The translations under genes and the position numbers were made by a program. Of a stretch of 64,000 nt of DNA, positions 15,483 through 27,177 are shown piece by piece. The DNA comes from Linderina pennispora (taxonomy: Eukaryota > Kickxellomycota > Kickxellomycetes > Kickxellales > Kickxellaceae): contig NW_024468253.1 of NCBI RefSeq assembly GCF_002104995.1, positions 496,001-560,000 of the forward strand, written 5' to 3'. Each line of letters begins with the position of its first letter. The stretch's first letter is position 1. The notes beneath the pieces were generated by a model, which worked only from the letters and a program-made list of their open reading frames with translations, ran no database searches and was not told where the DNA came from.

Positions 15483-18400
15483 TTAGCGCTTCTCATTAAA
15501 CTCCATGCTCTCAACAAGGCTTTTGAATAGCGAGTCCGTGTGCTAGCAGGTTGGCTGGAGTGTCAAACTCGGCAACTTTGCCCTGATCCATGACCAGGAT
15601 CCTGTTGCTGTCCATGACCGTCCTTGAGCCGGTGCGCAATGGTCAGGATCGTGCAGTCCTTGAACTCCTTGCGGATAACATGCTGCTATGATCTGGTCGG
15701 TCTTTGTGTCGACATTCGCCGTCGCCTCATCGAGAATCAAGACCTTGCGCTTCCAAAGTAGTGCACGGCACAGACTAATGAGCTGGCGCTCTCCGACGCT
15801 GAAATTCTTGCCACCATCTTCGATCCATTTATCCAGACCCGTTCCTTCGACCCACGGGCCGCTGAACTTGTCCTTTTTGGCGTATATCTGGGATGGTTTC
15901 ATGACAAGATCTTCGATATAGCCCTTGCGAATTGCAGCCCAAACCTCATCGTCAGCGAATTCATTCAGCAGATCCAGGTTCTCGCGTATTGTACCGACAA
16001 ACAGAGCTGGATCTTGAGGGATAATGCTGATCTTGGAACGAAGGTCCTGGAGGCCAATTGTCGAGATATCCACCCCGTCGATGAAGATTGAACCACCTGC
16101 TGGTTCAATCATGCGTAGCAGTGCATATGTCAGCGACGACTTGCCAGCACCAGTGCGCCCGACGATGCCAACTTTCTCCTTGCAACCAACTGAAAACGAA
16201 ATGCTGTTCAGAACAGTGTCCTGATCCTCGCGATACCTTCATACTGTAGTTTCGGAACTCGACAGTGCCATCGGCTGGCCAGTTCTGGGGCGGCCGTGAT
16301 TCCTCGATGACCCTGGGTGCCTCGCGCGGAAGCCCAGTATAGACGAAGTATCTCGAGAGGCGTGGTAAGACACGCCTGATGCCACTACTGGAACGTAGTA
16401 CTCTCTTGATTCCTGACAACGTGATCTCCAGAGAGCCTCATACTCATCTCAATCTCGCCTGGTGCTACTGGCAGTCCCAAGATAGACGACCTCCAAACCA
16501 GATAGAATAGAATGGCCGACTTGAGCGTTACAGTGGCAAGGCCATCAACCACCAGGCTCATAATATCTAGCAGTCGATGTTGCCACAATATCACGCTGTA
16601 TGTAGCAATGCTAGATGCACACACCTGTAGATGCGCACCAAGGACTCTGTGGATACGCATTACCTCTTGGCCACCCAAAACCACGCGGAACATCGTCATA
16701 GGATTAAATTTGGATGTCCCATAGAACGCATCAGTAGCCCTTTTCTCTGTGGCGCTGATCGTTCCTTTAACCACTGCCAATACGGCAACCAGAGGCACTA
16801 CGGCCAAAAGCATCTGTGGCATTCGCCGCATTCCGTGCGCAACTGCGTTGATGGCATAGAATATCCCCAGAGATTGGCGACAAATGTCGTCTGGAAGAAA
16901 ATCGCAAAGGAGTCTCCGGTCCTGATGGAAAAGGAAGGACATTTTTTCACTCGGGAGGCTCTCAAACTGCGACAACGGCATATATAGCAGTGTGTCAAGT
17001 ACCTTCTTACGAGTATGTTCCTTTACACGGGTCGACCACAATCCAGTTCGAATCCAGCTGATCAACATGTCAATCTGAACCTGGAGCATGTTGACCAAGG
17101 CGTTCATGAGCAGATAAGTTTGCAGCGATTGTACCATACTCTCCCTATTGTTGTCCATGACCAAGTTCAGGCGCAAGCTGTCAACATAGAACGTCGCATA
17201 GGCACCAGCTGCTTGGATCGCAAATGTTACTCCAACAATATGCAATCCGCTCATCCTCAGATATCGCCACATGTACGACCACTGAAACTGCGGGACGCCA
17301 ATCTCCGGGTCAAGGGTGAATTGGCCAGATCCTCCATCACTGCTCTTGGACAAATCTTCATAATCCTCTGACGGCGATTTTGGCGGGCTTTGAGTAAACG
17401 CCACAGGATGCTGATCCACGATATCTGCTACGCCGTTTGTCAGTGCAATGACCTTATCCGCCAGCGGGACGACATGCTCGGCGTGTGTGACCAGGATACG
17501 CGTCTTGTCGCTGATCACTCCACTGCCAACAAGCACATTTTCGATCAGATGCCGCTCGACATGTGCATCAACTGCCGCCAGTAGGTCATCCAAAACATAG
17601 ATGTCTGCGCGGGAGTAAATAGCACGGGCCAGTGCCAGTCGTACCCTCTGTCCGCCAGACAGGTTGATGCCACGCGGTCCGATCTCTGACAAATCTTGCG
17701 CCGGAAACAGCTTGACATCTTCAGCTAGTGCACATGCCTCGACAACGCGCCAGTAGAACTTCTCGTCAAAGGCCTGGCCAAACAGCACGTTTTCACGGAA
17801 TGTCGCATTCATGATCCATGGCTTCTGACTGACATACCCGATCCGACCGTATGTGCACCCTGTGCCTGAAACCAGCGGCATCTCACTGCAGATAGCAGAC
17901 AACAGCGACGATTTTCCACTTCCGATTCTGCCAACAACCACTGCAAACTCGCCAGTCTTGACATGCAGTGTCGTTGGTGCAAGAGTGAACTTGTCAGGAC
18001 CCCACTGGAATGCACACCTGTCGAGCTCTACTGCAGTATCGCCTACTTGAACAGCAGACTCGATGTACCTGCTAGAGTCGTCCTCGAATATCCTCTCTAG
18101 TGCAGTTGCATATTTATGGATGCTTCGAATATCAGACGAAACGCTTGAACACCTCAAGGCAAATCCTGCGATATGTGTTGCCGACGATACTACTATCATC
18201 ACCTCAGTAAACGTCAACGTTCCAGACGACCGGAGATACGACCCAACAGTCAGAGCAGTCACGAGCTGAATAGCCGAGCTGCCGATGAGGGTGACAATAT
18301 AGCTTGCGATGCGCCAAAATAGGGGTGGAACATATTGAGGACGATCACTGGATGTGCGAACCATTTTGAATCCACTCTCCCAGCCGTAGAACTTGACCGT

Positions 18401-19652
18401 GCGCATGTTTTGGAGCAGCGTATACAGACCAGAGTAGAATGTAGGCCTCGACTGAACCTTACTCTTCTTCCTCAGTGCTTCAACCTTGGCTTCGACCAGG
18501 TTTTTCACAATGGAGAATACAGCCATGGAAATAATTGGCAGGATCGAGTGCCAACCAATCTTAGATACGAGTAGTCGGATGCTAAGCACGCTGGCAACTG
18601 AATGGCTAAGTGTCTGCAGCACGCATTCTATGCTACGTGATAGCATATAGGTGGGACCAGAATATCTAACTGAATAAAAGTATTCTGTAAGGCGGCCACA
18701 TCTTCGGGATGTCTCAATAGCAATGATCTTGTTGCGGATAACGTCGAGAATCCTCCAGTGGAACATTTGTTTGAATATCTGCTGGTGTGAATCCACAACA
18801 CTTGCCATTGACAACACGCTCCAGGTTGCACATAGGGCAAGTGTGGTAGAACTGTCCACGGCATTCTCTGGATTTACAGCACTTATGAGCATAGCGAACA
18901 CGACTCCTTTATAATAGGCGCATATGTGGATAGCGGTATCAATGACTGACAAGACGAGAAGCTGCTTCCAGGCAAAGGCCAGATACCCGCGAAGGATGAA
19001 ATAGGACTTCCGCTTGTCAAACTGCAGTCTCCCAATGCCATCCAGAGTCCACTTTATGCTATCCTCGCATTCAAAGTCTGCTACTGTCGGATCACGCTTA
19101 GAACATAGTCGTATAAGGGCGGCTGCATCGAGGCCAAATAGACCACGGAAGTAGCTGCGTATTTCTCTCTGTGTCGAAGGAATGAGCATATACCACGCAA
19201 TAGCAAGGTGGGACAGAGCACTTGTTAACATGCAAATATTCAGGTGGGGCGCTGAGATGACCACCATAAAAATAGCACGAGTAACGTTCAGGAATGCAGC
19301 GCCATCACTAGCCGCATGATAAGACAGCGTATGCCCAAGCACAGTTACTGATGCCAGCAGCGAGGCGGTCGAGCTCAGGTGGACACTGGTAATAGACGCA
19401 GCAAGGGAGGCGAAACAAACGGCGCTAAGGGCAGCAAGTGTGCGTTTCTGTTTCGGAACTGGTGCGCCAGGATCCTTTCCAGGTGGCCATAGCAAAATAG
19501 CAACAGTCAGTGATGCATCCACAGTCGCTCCGAGAGTTCTAATTGTGAAAGTGCTAGTTAGCATCTGTGTGACTATCACCACGCCGTGTATTCCAAACTA
19601 ATACGCACATCTGGGACACGATAGTATCGAACTCACTATTAGGAGTACCCAT
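15483..19652 (-). CDS. ABCC-type ABC transporter, divergent copy 3
   Basis: A third ABCC exporter, much more diverged and lower in GC than the other two. Order: TMD0 spans, TMD1 ([10 protein letters not shown] coupling region), NBD1 (Walker [10 protein letters not shown], signature LSGGQRVRL, Walker B IYVLDD followed by LLAAVDA in place of the usual PLSAVDA), Ser/Asp-rich linker, TMD2 with the EIEMSM helix, NBD2 ([31 protein letters not shown]). The first 3.1 kb is uninterrupted except for one break near 19583; the start at 19650-19652 (MGTPNSEFD) assumes this. The last 0.95 kb has five extra bases (near 16420, 16235, 15682, 15625, 15530); read through, it ends [10 protein letters not shown]. 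Around 16380 an insertion appears to repeat an SGIxRVL motif. Confidence 0.85.
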
Positions 19653-20378
19653 TTCCAACGGTAAAAACGATGAAGTGGAGAGTAAGGAGCGAGACAGCGT
19701 TTGGGTTGCTGCATCCCTTGGCAACCCTTGCAAAAGATGGCTCAGGGACATACAGCTATGAATGCATAGACGTGGATCGGCAGTTTCCGAATACCTGGGC
19801 ATTGTTCGTGTGGAAAGTGATGGCTGTTTGTTTCTCACTGCGGCCAAAAGGACCGCGGCCATGTCGTGATAGGGTCTGGTTTGTCTGGGCATTCCATTCC
19901 CCACATTGCCCATGTATTCTAGGATATCAGTGATTTGCTCGCCATGTCACAATAGCACAGGTACTTTGTAGGTTAGTGCATGTATATGAGTAGTAGTTCA
20001 TATGTATGGCGGGCAGCACCTAGGTGAATAAGCGGGGCGTCCACACTACGCTACATGTAAATCTACTCAAATTTGCCTCCGCGCTCAGCACGCAAAGCAA
20101 CGGATTGGTACAGGAAGAACTATGAACTGCCAAGCCATCTTCTGTCCACAAAACAGGCTTGTTTGACAACCACAAGCTGCATTTCTGCTGCAGCTCATGG
20201 GAATTCGGGTGTCACCGCAGCTGCATTCAAACATTTTTCGCACACTAGTCTGCTCTCTACAATTGCTGCGGCTTTGGCTCAGAGATAAACCACAGTTGTC
20301 TATCCTAACGTCTTTAAAAGCGCACCGGACTAATCCCTTCTCTGCATATTTTCCACACTCATTTTTCTATTATTCAAC
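19653..20378. promoter_or_regulatory. Divergent intergenic region, ABCC copy 3 / M16 protease
   Basis: About 725 bp between two divergent start codons. The sequence is AT-richer than its surroundings with pyrimidine-rich stretches before the M16 ATG (TTTTTCTATTATTCAAC). No coding exon or clear named element is visible. Confidence 0.4.
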
Positions 20379-23300
20379 ATGGCAACTACATCAGCTCAGC
20401 CAGGTGCACTTTTTGTTAGAGAAGGCGATGACTTTGAATACCAGAGTGGTACTGCTGGTCAGGGATTCCGCACCACGGTGTACCGTCAGCATGAGAACAA
20501 CATGTGAGTTGTACTGTATCGGGTTCCGAACCCGCTGTGTCGTCTTACTATTTGCGTGCCGACAATTGCCACAGACAACAAGGGTCTGCCGCACACACTC
20601 GAACACCTGGTAGTCTGTGGATCAGAAAGATATCCCAACTATGGAAGCCTAGGTGCAATTGCTGGCTGTAATTTCTCATATGGTACATGCGGGTGTACCA
20701 ATGCAGACCGCATATTCTACACGGTTACAACTGCAGGCGAAGAGGCGATCGCCAACATACTACCAGTCTTTCTGGACCATGTTCTTCATCCTCTACTATC
20801 CGACGACCAGTTCGTAACTGAAGTCTACCATTTCGACGCTGATGGCAAGGAGCGAGGCGTCGTTTTCAGCGAGGTGGTTATGCGCGAGAATGGTAGAGTC
20901 GATTTGATGAGGGCTGCTTTGTACAAGTTGATGTATTCTGAGAAATCACCGTATTCTTTCCAAGCTGGCGGCCTTACCAAGGATATTGCGACGCTGACAA
21001 ACCAGGAGATCATCGACTACCATCGCAGATTCTACGATGCCAACAACATCACAGTTCTGTTGGTTGGATCTTTCAGCGACTCATTCGAGAGCGTTCTTCA
21101 GCAGCTACCTGCCGATTTGGTAACCAGTGGCGGCTGTGATTCACGCAAGCCTGTCGAGTGTCCTGAGCCTGTGGGTGATAGGTGGTCGGAGTACATCAGG
21201 TTCCCTTCGGCAAGTGCAGACACAGGGTCATTTAACTTCGGATGGCGTGGGCTGTTGCTGAGTGATGCAGAGGCCGTTACAGCTATCAGTGTTCTGCTGA
21301 GATATCTGACTGAGGATGCATCCAGTCCACTCAGACAGCGATTTGTTGAACGTACAGTGCCGTTGTCTGGCTCACTGTATGCGTATCTAGGTTTTGGAGC
21401 TCCTTCACTAGTCACCATAACATTCGATGGTGTACCGTATATCGACCCAAGCGACTCCCATGATGATTCCGAAATTTCGATGCTATTCTCTGAAGGCTAT
21501 TTTGGGAATCTGCTCATTCAGGAGCTCCAGCAACTGTACGATTCCAAATTCGATGGAAATGCCGGTGCACGGAGTCAAGCTGCAAAGGAGTACTGTCAGT
21601 CACTTGCAATGGAGCTTGAGGACGACCCTCTCCAGAAACTAGAGGCTACCCTGATCCGCGATGTCATCGCATCTCACTGGTCACCTAGCAGCGAGTTTCA
21701 TGTCGGGATATATGCTCGGGTGTTCGATGTCATCGATGAGCTTATTCAGAAACCAGTCGACCTTTGGCTGGATCTGCTCAAGAGGTTTATCGACACGCGT
21801 GTGTATTATGTAGCAGCCGTGCTGGATACAGAGCTGGGAAAGAAGCTCGAGCAGGAGCGCCGCGGTATCGAGCAGAGGAATGCGCAGTCGATTTCTGACA
21901 AGGACAGGCATACACGGCATATCGAGAAGGCAGTTGAGGCCAGCAAGCTGAACATTCCAGATGAGCTGAAGCGCAGTATTCATATCCCGGATGCACAGAA
22001 GATTGCCAGTCTGCCACATATACATGAGGTTGTAGAGCTGGCAACACCAATCGGCCCTGCAGCTGTTGTTCAGTTAATCGAGCTTGAGACTGCGTTCCCA
22101 CCACTAAGCCTCAACATCCCCCTCCCAGACCTGCCTGACAGTCTCCGCCCTTATCTGGCCCTTTTCAGAGAGCTTGTACTAGCAACCGGCATCGCTCTTC
22201 CACCCGGAGTTACCAATGATGGAGAAGCATCCGATGTTGCTCGCCGTGTCAGCCACACGGAGTTCAATCACCAGCTAGCTGCTGCTACTATGTCTATAGG
22301 TGCTGGGATCAGCAAAAACACGGACCTATTTTTCATGGATATGAGGTCGACGTACGAGAGTATGGAGGAGGCCAGTCGATTGCTCATTCGATCTCTGCTG
22401 TTTGCCGATTTTACCGTTGAACGAATCCTTACCATTGCACAGAACTTCCTCAGCGAAATGACATACTCCAGAAGACTTGGGAGCGAGATGATTGAGGAGG
22501 TTACATACCATTACACAACACAGAATCGCAGTGGCCCCTCTCGTCGGCCCAGAAATTGGGCTAGCATATTTGACCAGGAGCAAGCATTGAAGAGCGTCAT
22601 CGAGGCGCTTGATTCTGGTGATACGAGCGTTGTGGATCAGTTGAACGAACTCCAGAGGTATATTGTCAATAGAACAAGAGGATTTTGGACATTCACTTCC
22701 TCCTATGGCCAGCGCAAGGAAAACATGAGGTTCATCGACAGGCTGGCTCAAGACTGGCAAGGCTGCTTTGGATGTTTCCTGGTGTCAAATGCCAACAATG
22801 TTTCCGGCGAAGCCGATGCTTTGCCAGGATACCCATTCCCCTATCCGCGCTATTCTTGGTTCCCAAGCATTTCAAGCCCACTGAATATTCAGGTCACCAT
22901 GCCAACTCTTCACGCTGCTGTTGTGCGTATTTGCTGCGAATGCAGTATCTTTACATATCCATCACCCAGTAGACCGTTCGATGCGCAATTGGCTTATTTC
23001 CCTGGCATCGACTACTACGCACTTGAGCTTTTGGTTTCATTGCTTCAGCGCAGCGGTGGCCCACTGTACAATGCGATTCGCGGCAAGGGCTTTGGATACA
23101 CTCCATTACTCATGCAAGACATGGCATCAGGTATGCTTGTATTTGATGTCGATCAGGCATCAGACGCATCAAAGGCCATTTTGGAAATGCAAGCACTCGT
23201 GTCCGGTGTTGGCGAGCACTGGGACAGCTACGTTACTGAGTTCGACATCAACATGGCAAAGTCCGAGATGGTCTACAAGAGCGCAGCTTCAGAGTGCTCT

Positions 23301-23552
23301 CCTTGTTGGCAAGCAGATTGTTGCATTGGCAGCAATCTGTATGGGTTTGCATCGGCAAGCCAGTACGCCATCTGGAATCGTACTCACATCAGTGCTGTGA
23401 CAGGTGCCGACTTGCGGCGGGTATATGACCTTTATCTAAAGAGGTTTGTGACTCCTGGCCATCCACTGCTTACAGTTGTCCTAACCCCTCTGGACACTGG
23501 GCTTGCGGCAGAGCTGGGCGAGTTCGACGTCAAGACATTGGACGAGCTCTAG
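20379..23552 (+). CDS. M16 (insulysin/pitrilysin-like) zinc metalloprotease, YOL098C type, with an in-frame TGA
   Basis: About 1057 codons. The inverted zinc motif HxxEH is present as HTLEH, followed by HLVVCGSERYP, then a downstream Glu-rich region (FSEVVMRENGRVDLM) expected to give the third ligand. The second, inactive M16 half follows (GGPLYNAIRGKGFGY). Family: cytosolic or organellar peptide-degrading M16C enzymes such as yeast YOL098C. The start at 20379 gives MATTSAQPGALFVREGDDF, which is in frame with the catalytic part, but TGA at 20505-20507 interrupts NNM-VVLYRVPNPLC where relatives have an Arg or similar. A GT-AG intron (20504-20574, 71 nt) could be imagined, but it would destroy the frame and remove a conserved strand. 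There are no frameshifts over 3.1 kb. Confidence 0.85.
20505..20507 (+). other. In-frame TGA in the M16 protease
   Basis: Codons read AAC ATG TGA GTT GTA in the frame that is open on both sides. A CGA (Arg) codon changed by one C-to-T transition would restore an RVVL strand. Possible readings are a nonsense allele, a sequencing error or readthrough; the sequence alone does not decide. Confidence 0.8.
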
Positions 23553-23732
23553 CAAGCAGAGCCCGAGTACTTGATTCCAGAGTAATCACTGCGATAATCA
23601 GGGCTGGAAATTGTCGGGGCTTTGGCTTCCCCCGGGCCGAGCAAGCAGTCACTGGCAAACCCCGAGCGTCATTGTATTGCCTTCCTCTTCTTGACCAACT
23701 TCACGCGGTAATATTTATCTACTATTCTAAGA

Positions 23733-24686
23733 ATGTCACAGAGAAAGATTGTACTGATTACAGGCTGCTCAGACGGCGGCATCGGCCACCACATGGCAGT
23801 GGAGCTCGCTGCGCGCGGCTGCACAGTGTACGCATCAGCTCGCAACACCTCCAAGATAACATATGCCAACGACAAGAGCATCATCCCCCTGGAGCTCGAT
23901 GTCACCAGCATGGAGTCCGTGAAAGCAGCAGTTGCGCAGGTCGTTAAGGAGGCTGGGCGAATTGACGTGTTGGTCAACAACGCAGGCATGAGCTGCATGG
24001 GACCCATGGTTGAAGTCGATATTGAAAGGGTGCGGCAGGCATATGATACGAACGTGCTGGGCGTGGCCCGGGTGTGCCAGGTAGTGTCTCCGCACATGAT
24101 CAAGCAGCGCAGCGGCACGATTGCCAATGTTGGCTCGGTGGTCGGCTACAGCTGCACGCCCTGGGCCGGCGTGTACGCGTCGACCAAGTCTGCTGTGCAC
24201 GCAATGTCAGACGCCATGCGCATGGAGCTGAGCCCGTTCAATGTGCATGTCACGGTGGTGGCTCCTGGTGGCATCAAGTCGCATTTTGCCGACAACAGCT
24301 CGCTCGAGCTGCCCGAGTGGACAAACTACGAGCCGGCGAGACCTGCAATTGAAGCAAGGATCAAATATTCGCAGTCCGGTGGCGTCACACCCACCGACGA
24401 GTTTGCGCGTGTGGTGGCGGGCCGCATTCTGGCAGACCGCCCGTCGGCATATATCACGTATGGGAACCACTCGACGCTGACCTGGCTGCTGTACTATGTG
24501 CCGCCTGTCCTGCGCGATAGGCTGTTGGCGCGGCGCTTCAACACGGGGTTGCTGAGGACCAAGGATGCGGATAGCAGTAGCAGTGCTGGGTCTCTCAAGG
24601 CGCTGCTGGCGCTGTCTGCAGCGGCAGTTGTTGTGTGGGCGGTGAACCCGGCAGGGGTTGCACGAAGCCTAGTCTCCTCGGCCTGA
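23733..24686 (+). CDS. Short-chain dehydrogenase, Ayr1-like acyl-DHAP reductase
   Basis: Classical SDR of 317 residues. Seen: Rossmann motif TGCSDGGIG at the N-terminus, the NNAG motif, and the catalytic YASTK (Tyr-x-x-x-Lys) with a Ser upstream in NVGSVVGYS. The closest family I recognise is yeast Ayr1, the NADPH-dependent 1-acyldihydroxyacetone-phosphate reductase of the ER and lipid droplets, which makes lysophosphatidate. A hydrophobic C-terminal segment (LLALSAAAVVVWAV) would fit membrane anchoring. Substrate assignment is inference; other membrane SDRs share these motifs. The gene is intact, without frame breaks, 180 bp after the M16 stop on the same strand. Confidence 0.82.
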   Translation: MSQRKIVLITGCSDGGIGHHMAVELAARGCTVYASARNTSKITYANDKSIIPLELDVTSMESVKAAVAQVVKEAGRIDVLVNNAGMSCMGPMVEVDIERVRQAYDTNVLGVARVCQVVSPHMIKQRSGTIANVGSVVGYSCTPWAGVYASTKSAVHAMSDAMRMELSPFNVHVTVVAPGGIKSHFADNSSLELPEWTNYEPARPAIEARIKYSQSGGVTPTDEFARVVAGRILADRPSAYITYGNHSTLTWLLYYVPPVLRDRLLARRFNTGLLRTKDADSSSSAGSLKALLALSAAAVVVWAVNPAGVARSLVSSA

Positions 24687-24978
24687 GCTGGAACGGGCAG
24701 GATCGGCCGCTCAGGACAGATGTTTTTTTTTTTTCCACAGTCACATGCGTATAAGTCACCCGCCGCTTCAGCTCCAGGTTAATTGGTTGACATGTGAAAG
24801 AGTTGAGGAGGGGGCGGATCAGATGCGAGCTGGCAGTTTGGACAGACCAAAGGTGTCAACGATGCCAAAAAGTCAAATGGCAGGCTGCTGCTATGCCCTT
24901 TCTCTCCTCTCCTCAGTTCCCTTAATACGAAAGTTTCTTATCTACATTTTGTATAAACTGGCCTAAAACAGTAGCAAT

Positions 24979-27014
24979 ATGCTTGAGCACATTCTGGGCA
25001 AGCCGTCGGCAAACGTGCGGCGGATGCAGGTGCTTGCGATCACGGCGATGGCCATGAGCCTGCTCAAGCGCAAGACCACGCCGTGGTGCCTCCGGTGGAC
25101 CGAGAGAATCCGGTTTCCGCTGTGGAAGGCCCTTGTATTATACTCTGCAGTGCTCTACGCGCTGGACCACATGGGGGATATATTTGGGCTGAATGCGCCG
25201 GAGCCGCTGCGCGAATACTACAGCCGCAGCTTCTACCGAACTACATGGGTGTTCACGGCCCTGGACGCCGGGTTCTGGACAGCAATGTCCATCCGACCGA
25301 AGCCACTGCGGGACGTTCTGTCGATGGTTTTTTCGCTGTACTACCTGGTGTTTACCGCACGGGGCGTCGAGAAGGTGCGCAAGGTTCGGGCTTTGGTGAC
25401 CATTGATCATCTGCGGGTCGCGTGGAACAAGGGCGCCGACAACCCGATCCTGCGGTTCATGCGGTACCTGCACTCGAGCAAGCTGACTATTGACCGCGAA
25501 GTGTATTTGCCCAGACGGCCGTTGGCGAATCTAGGAGCCGGCCAAGTGCCACATCTACTATGCCGGCAATCCGTCAGAGTACTCGGAGACCCGGTACATT
25601 GTGCTGAACTACCCGGGCGGCGGGTTCGTGTCCATGGGGCCCAAGTGCCACTTCGGACTACCTCAGCAGGTGGGCGGAGCGCACCAATGCAGTGATCGTC
25701 AGCGTGGACTACGCCAAGGCGCCCGAGTACCCGTACCCATATGCCATCGACCAGTGCTACGAGGTGTACAAGGACATTGTGGCCTCCAACGGGCGGTGCA
25801 TTGGCATCCACACGCACGAGCCGCTCAAGATAGTCCTGGCTGGTGACTCGGCCGGCGGCAACATCACCGCTGGCGTCATGTTCAAGATCCTGGAGTCACC
25901 CGACCGGCTGCGCAAGCCCGACGGGATCGTGTTCATCTACGGGTGCTTTAACGTAGATATCCGTGCGTGGATGACAAAGGACGAGGCGCGCATTCTGCTG
26001 GGCTCGCGTGAGGCGGATATTTTGGTGGAGCCGCGCGACCACCTGCACCACGAGTCGCCGCTGGCCACCACCAACAAGGACAACGGGTACCAGCAGAGCC
26101 GGTTCCAGATCCGCAAGCGCAAGCTCATTGACGAGCGCATCAAGGTGGTGCGTGCCGACGACAGCGACTCGGGCGAGCCGATCGGATACACGCCACTGGC
26201 CATGACCAGCGCGTTCACGTACTTTAACGACCAGGTGCTGACGCCCGAGATGATGCGCGCCATGGTCATCATGTACGTCGGCCCTAATGCCAGGCCGGAC
26301 TTCCGCACCGACTACTACCTGTCGCCAATAGTCGCCCCCGACCATCTGCTGGAGCAGTTCCCGCCCGTGTACTTCATGTGCGGCGAGAAGGACCCGATGG
26401 TCGACGACACAGTGCTGTTTGCCGAGCGGATCCGCCGCGCCAAAACCAAGGACACCGGCGCACCCGAAGACAAGGCAGTCCCGGGCGACCACAGCGACCA
26501 CCACGAGTACCAGGCGTACCGCGGGTCGCGGCTCTACACCCGGCGTCACAGCCAGCCGCGCATTCTGCAGCCCAACTCCAAGAGCTTCTACATTGGCAGC
26601 ACCGACACCAGCGACGACGAAGGGCTGGCACAGGCAAAGTTCCCTGCGTCGCTGCGCATGTCTGGCATGCCCGAGAAGCTGTCGGTGGCGCTGGCGAAGA
26701 GTATCAGCGGCAGGAATGCCACAGAGGGCAAGCAGCCGGTTATCAAGATCAAGCTGGTGGCTGGCATGTCGCATGGGTTTATGCAAATGTACGCGCTGCT
26801 GCCAGAATCCAAGCAGGTGGCCAATACGCTGGGCGACTGGCTGATGGAGCTGCTGTACGGATCGCACCATATCTCAATGTCGTCGCGGTGCACGTCGCAG
26901 GTCGAAACGGGGATATTTGAAAAGGGCATCATCGACAAGCACGGCATTGAGGTGGTGTCGTCGGCAAACATGGTCAAGCGCCGCGGTCTGGGACTGGCGG
27001 ATCCGCTCAATTAG
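24979..27014 (+). CDS. Membrane-associated alpha/beta hydrolase, hormone-sensitive-lipase family
   Basis: The N-terminal part has hydrophobic helices (WKALVLYSAVLYAL, VLSMVFSLYYLVFTA), followed by an HSL-type hydrolase. Seen: an oxyanion motif NYPGGGFV in place of HGGG, SVDYAKAPEYPYPYA, the nucleophile elbow GDSAGG, an acid in CGEKDPMVDD, and a catalytic His in GMSHGF. About 680 residues; a charged low-complexity insert (DHSDHHEYQAYRGSR and following) separates acid and His. Probable esterase or neutral lipid hydrolase (inference). Extra single bases near 25535 (between PLAN and AKCHIYY) and 25653 (PKCH/SDYLSRW) break the frame. Start chosen as the first ATG after a TATA-poor, T-rich leader. 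Confidence 0.8.
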
Positions 27015-27177
27015 AAAAACATTAGAGGTACATGGGCAATATGATATTCAGCTACACTGTACATGTTACGCAGCAGCCGGGGCGCGCTTCACGCAGAATT
27101 TCAAGCTGGCTGGGTGATGGGGTGATGTGCTATTTTGTTTTTGCTACTAGTTCAGCAGATTGATCACGTTCGACCGG

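Noticed and set aside
17041-17060. tRNA-like GTTCGAATC motif
   Set aside because: Lies within ABCC-3 coding sequence, and no cloverleaf arms could be matched.
20504-20574. 71-nt GT-AG intron in the M16 gene
   Set aside because: Removing it breaks the frame and deletes a conserved strand (VVLYRVPNPL) that is plainly coding.
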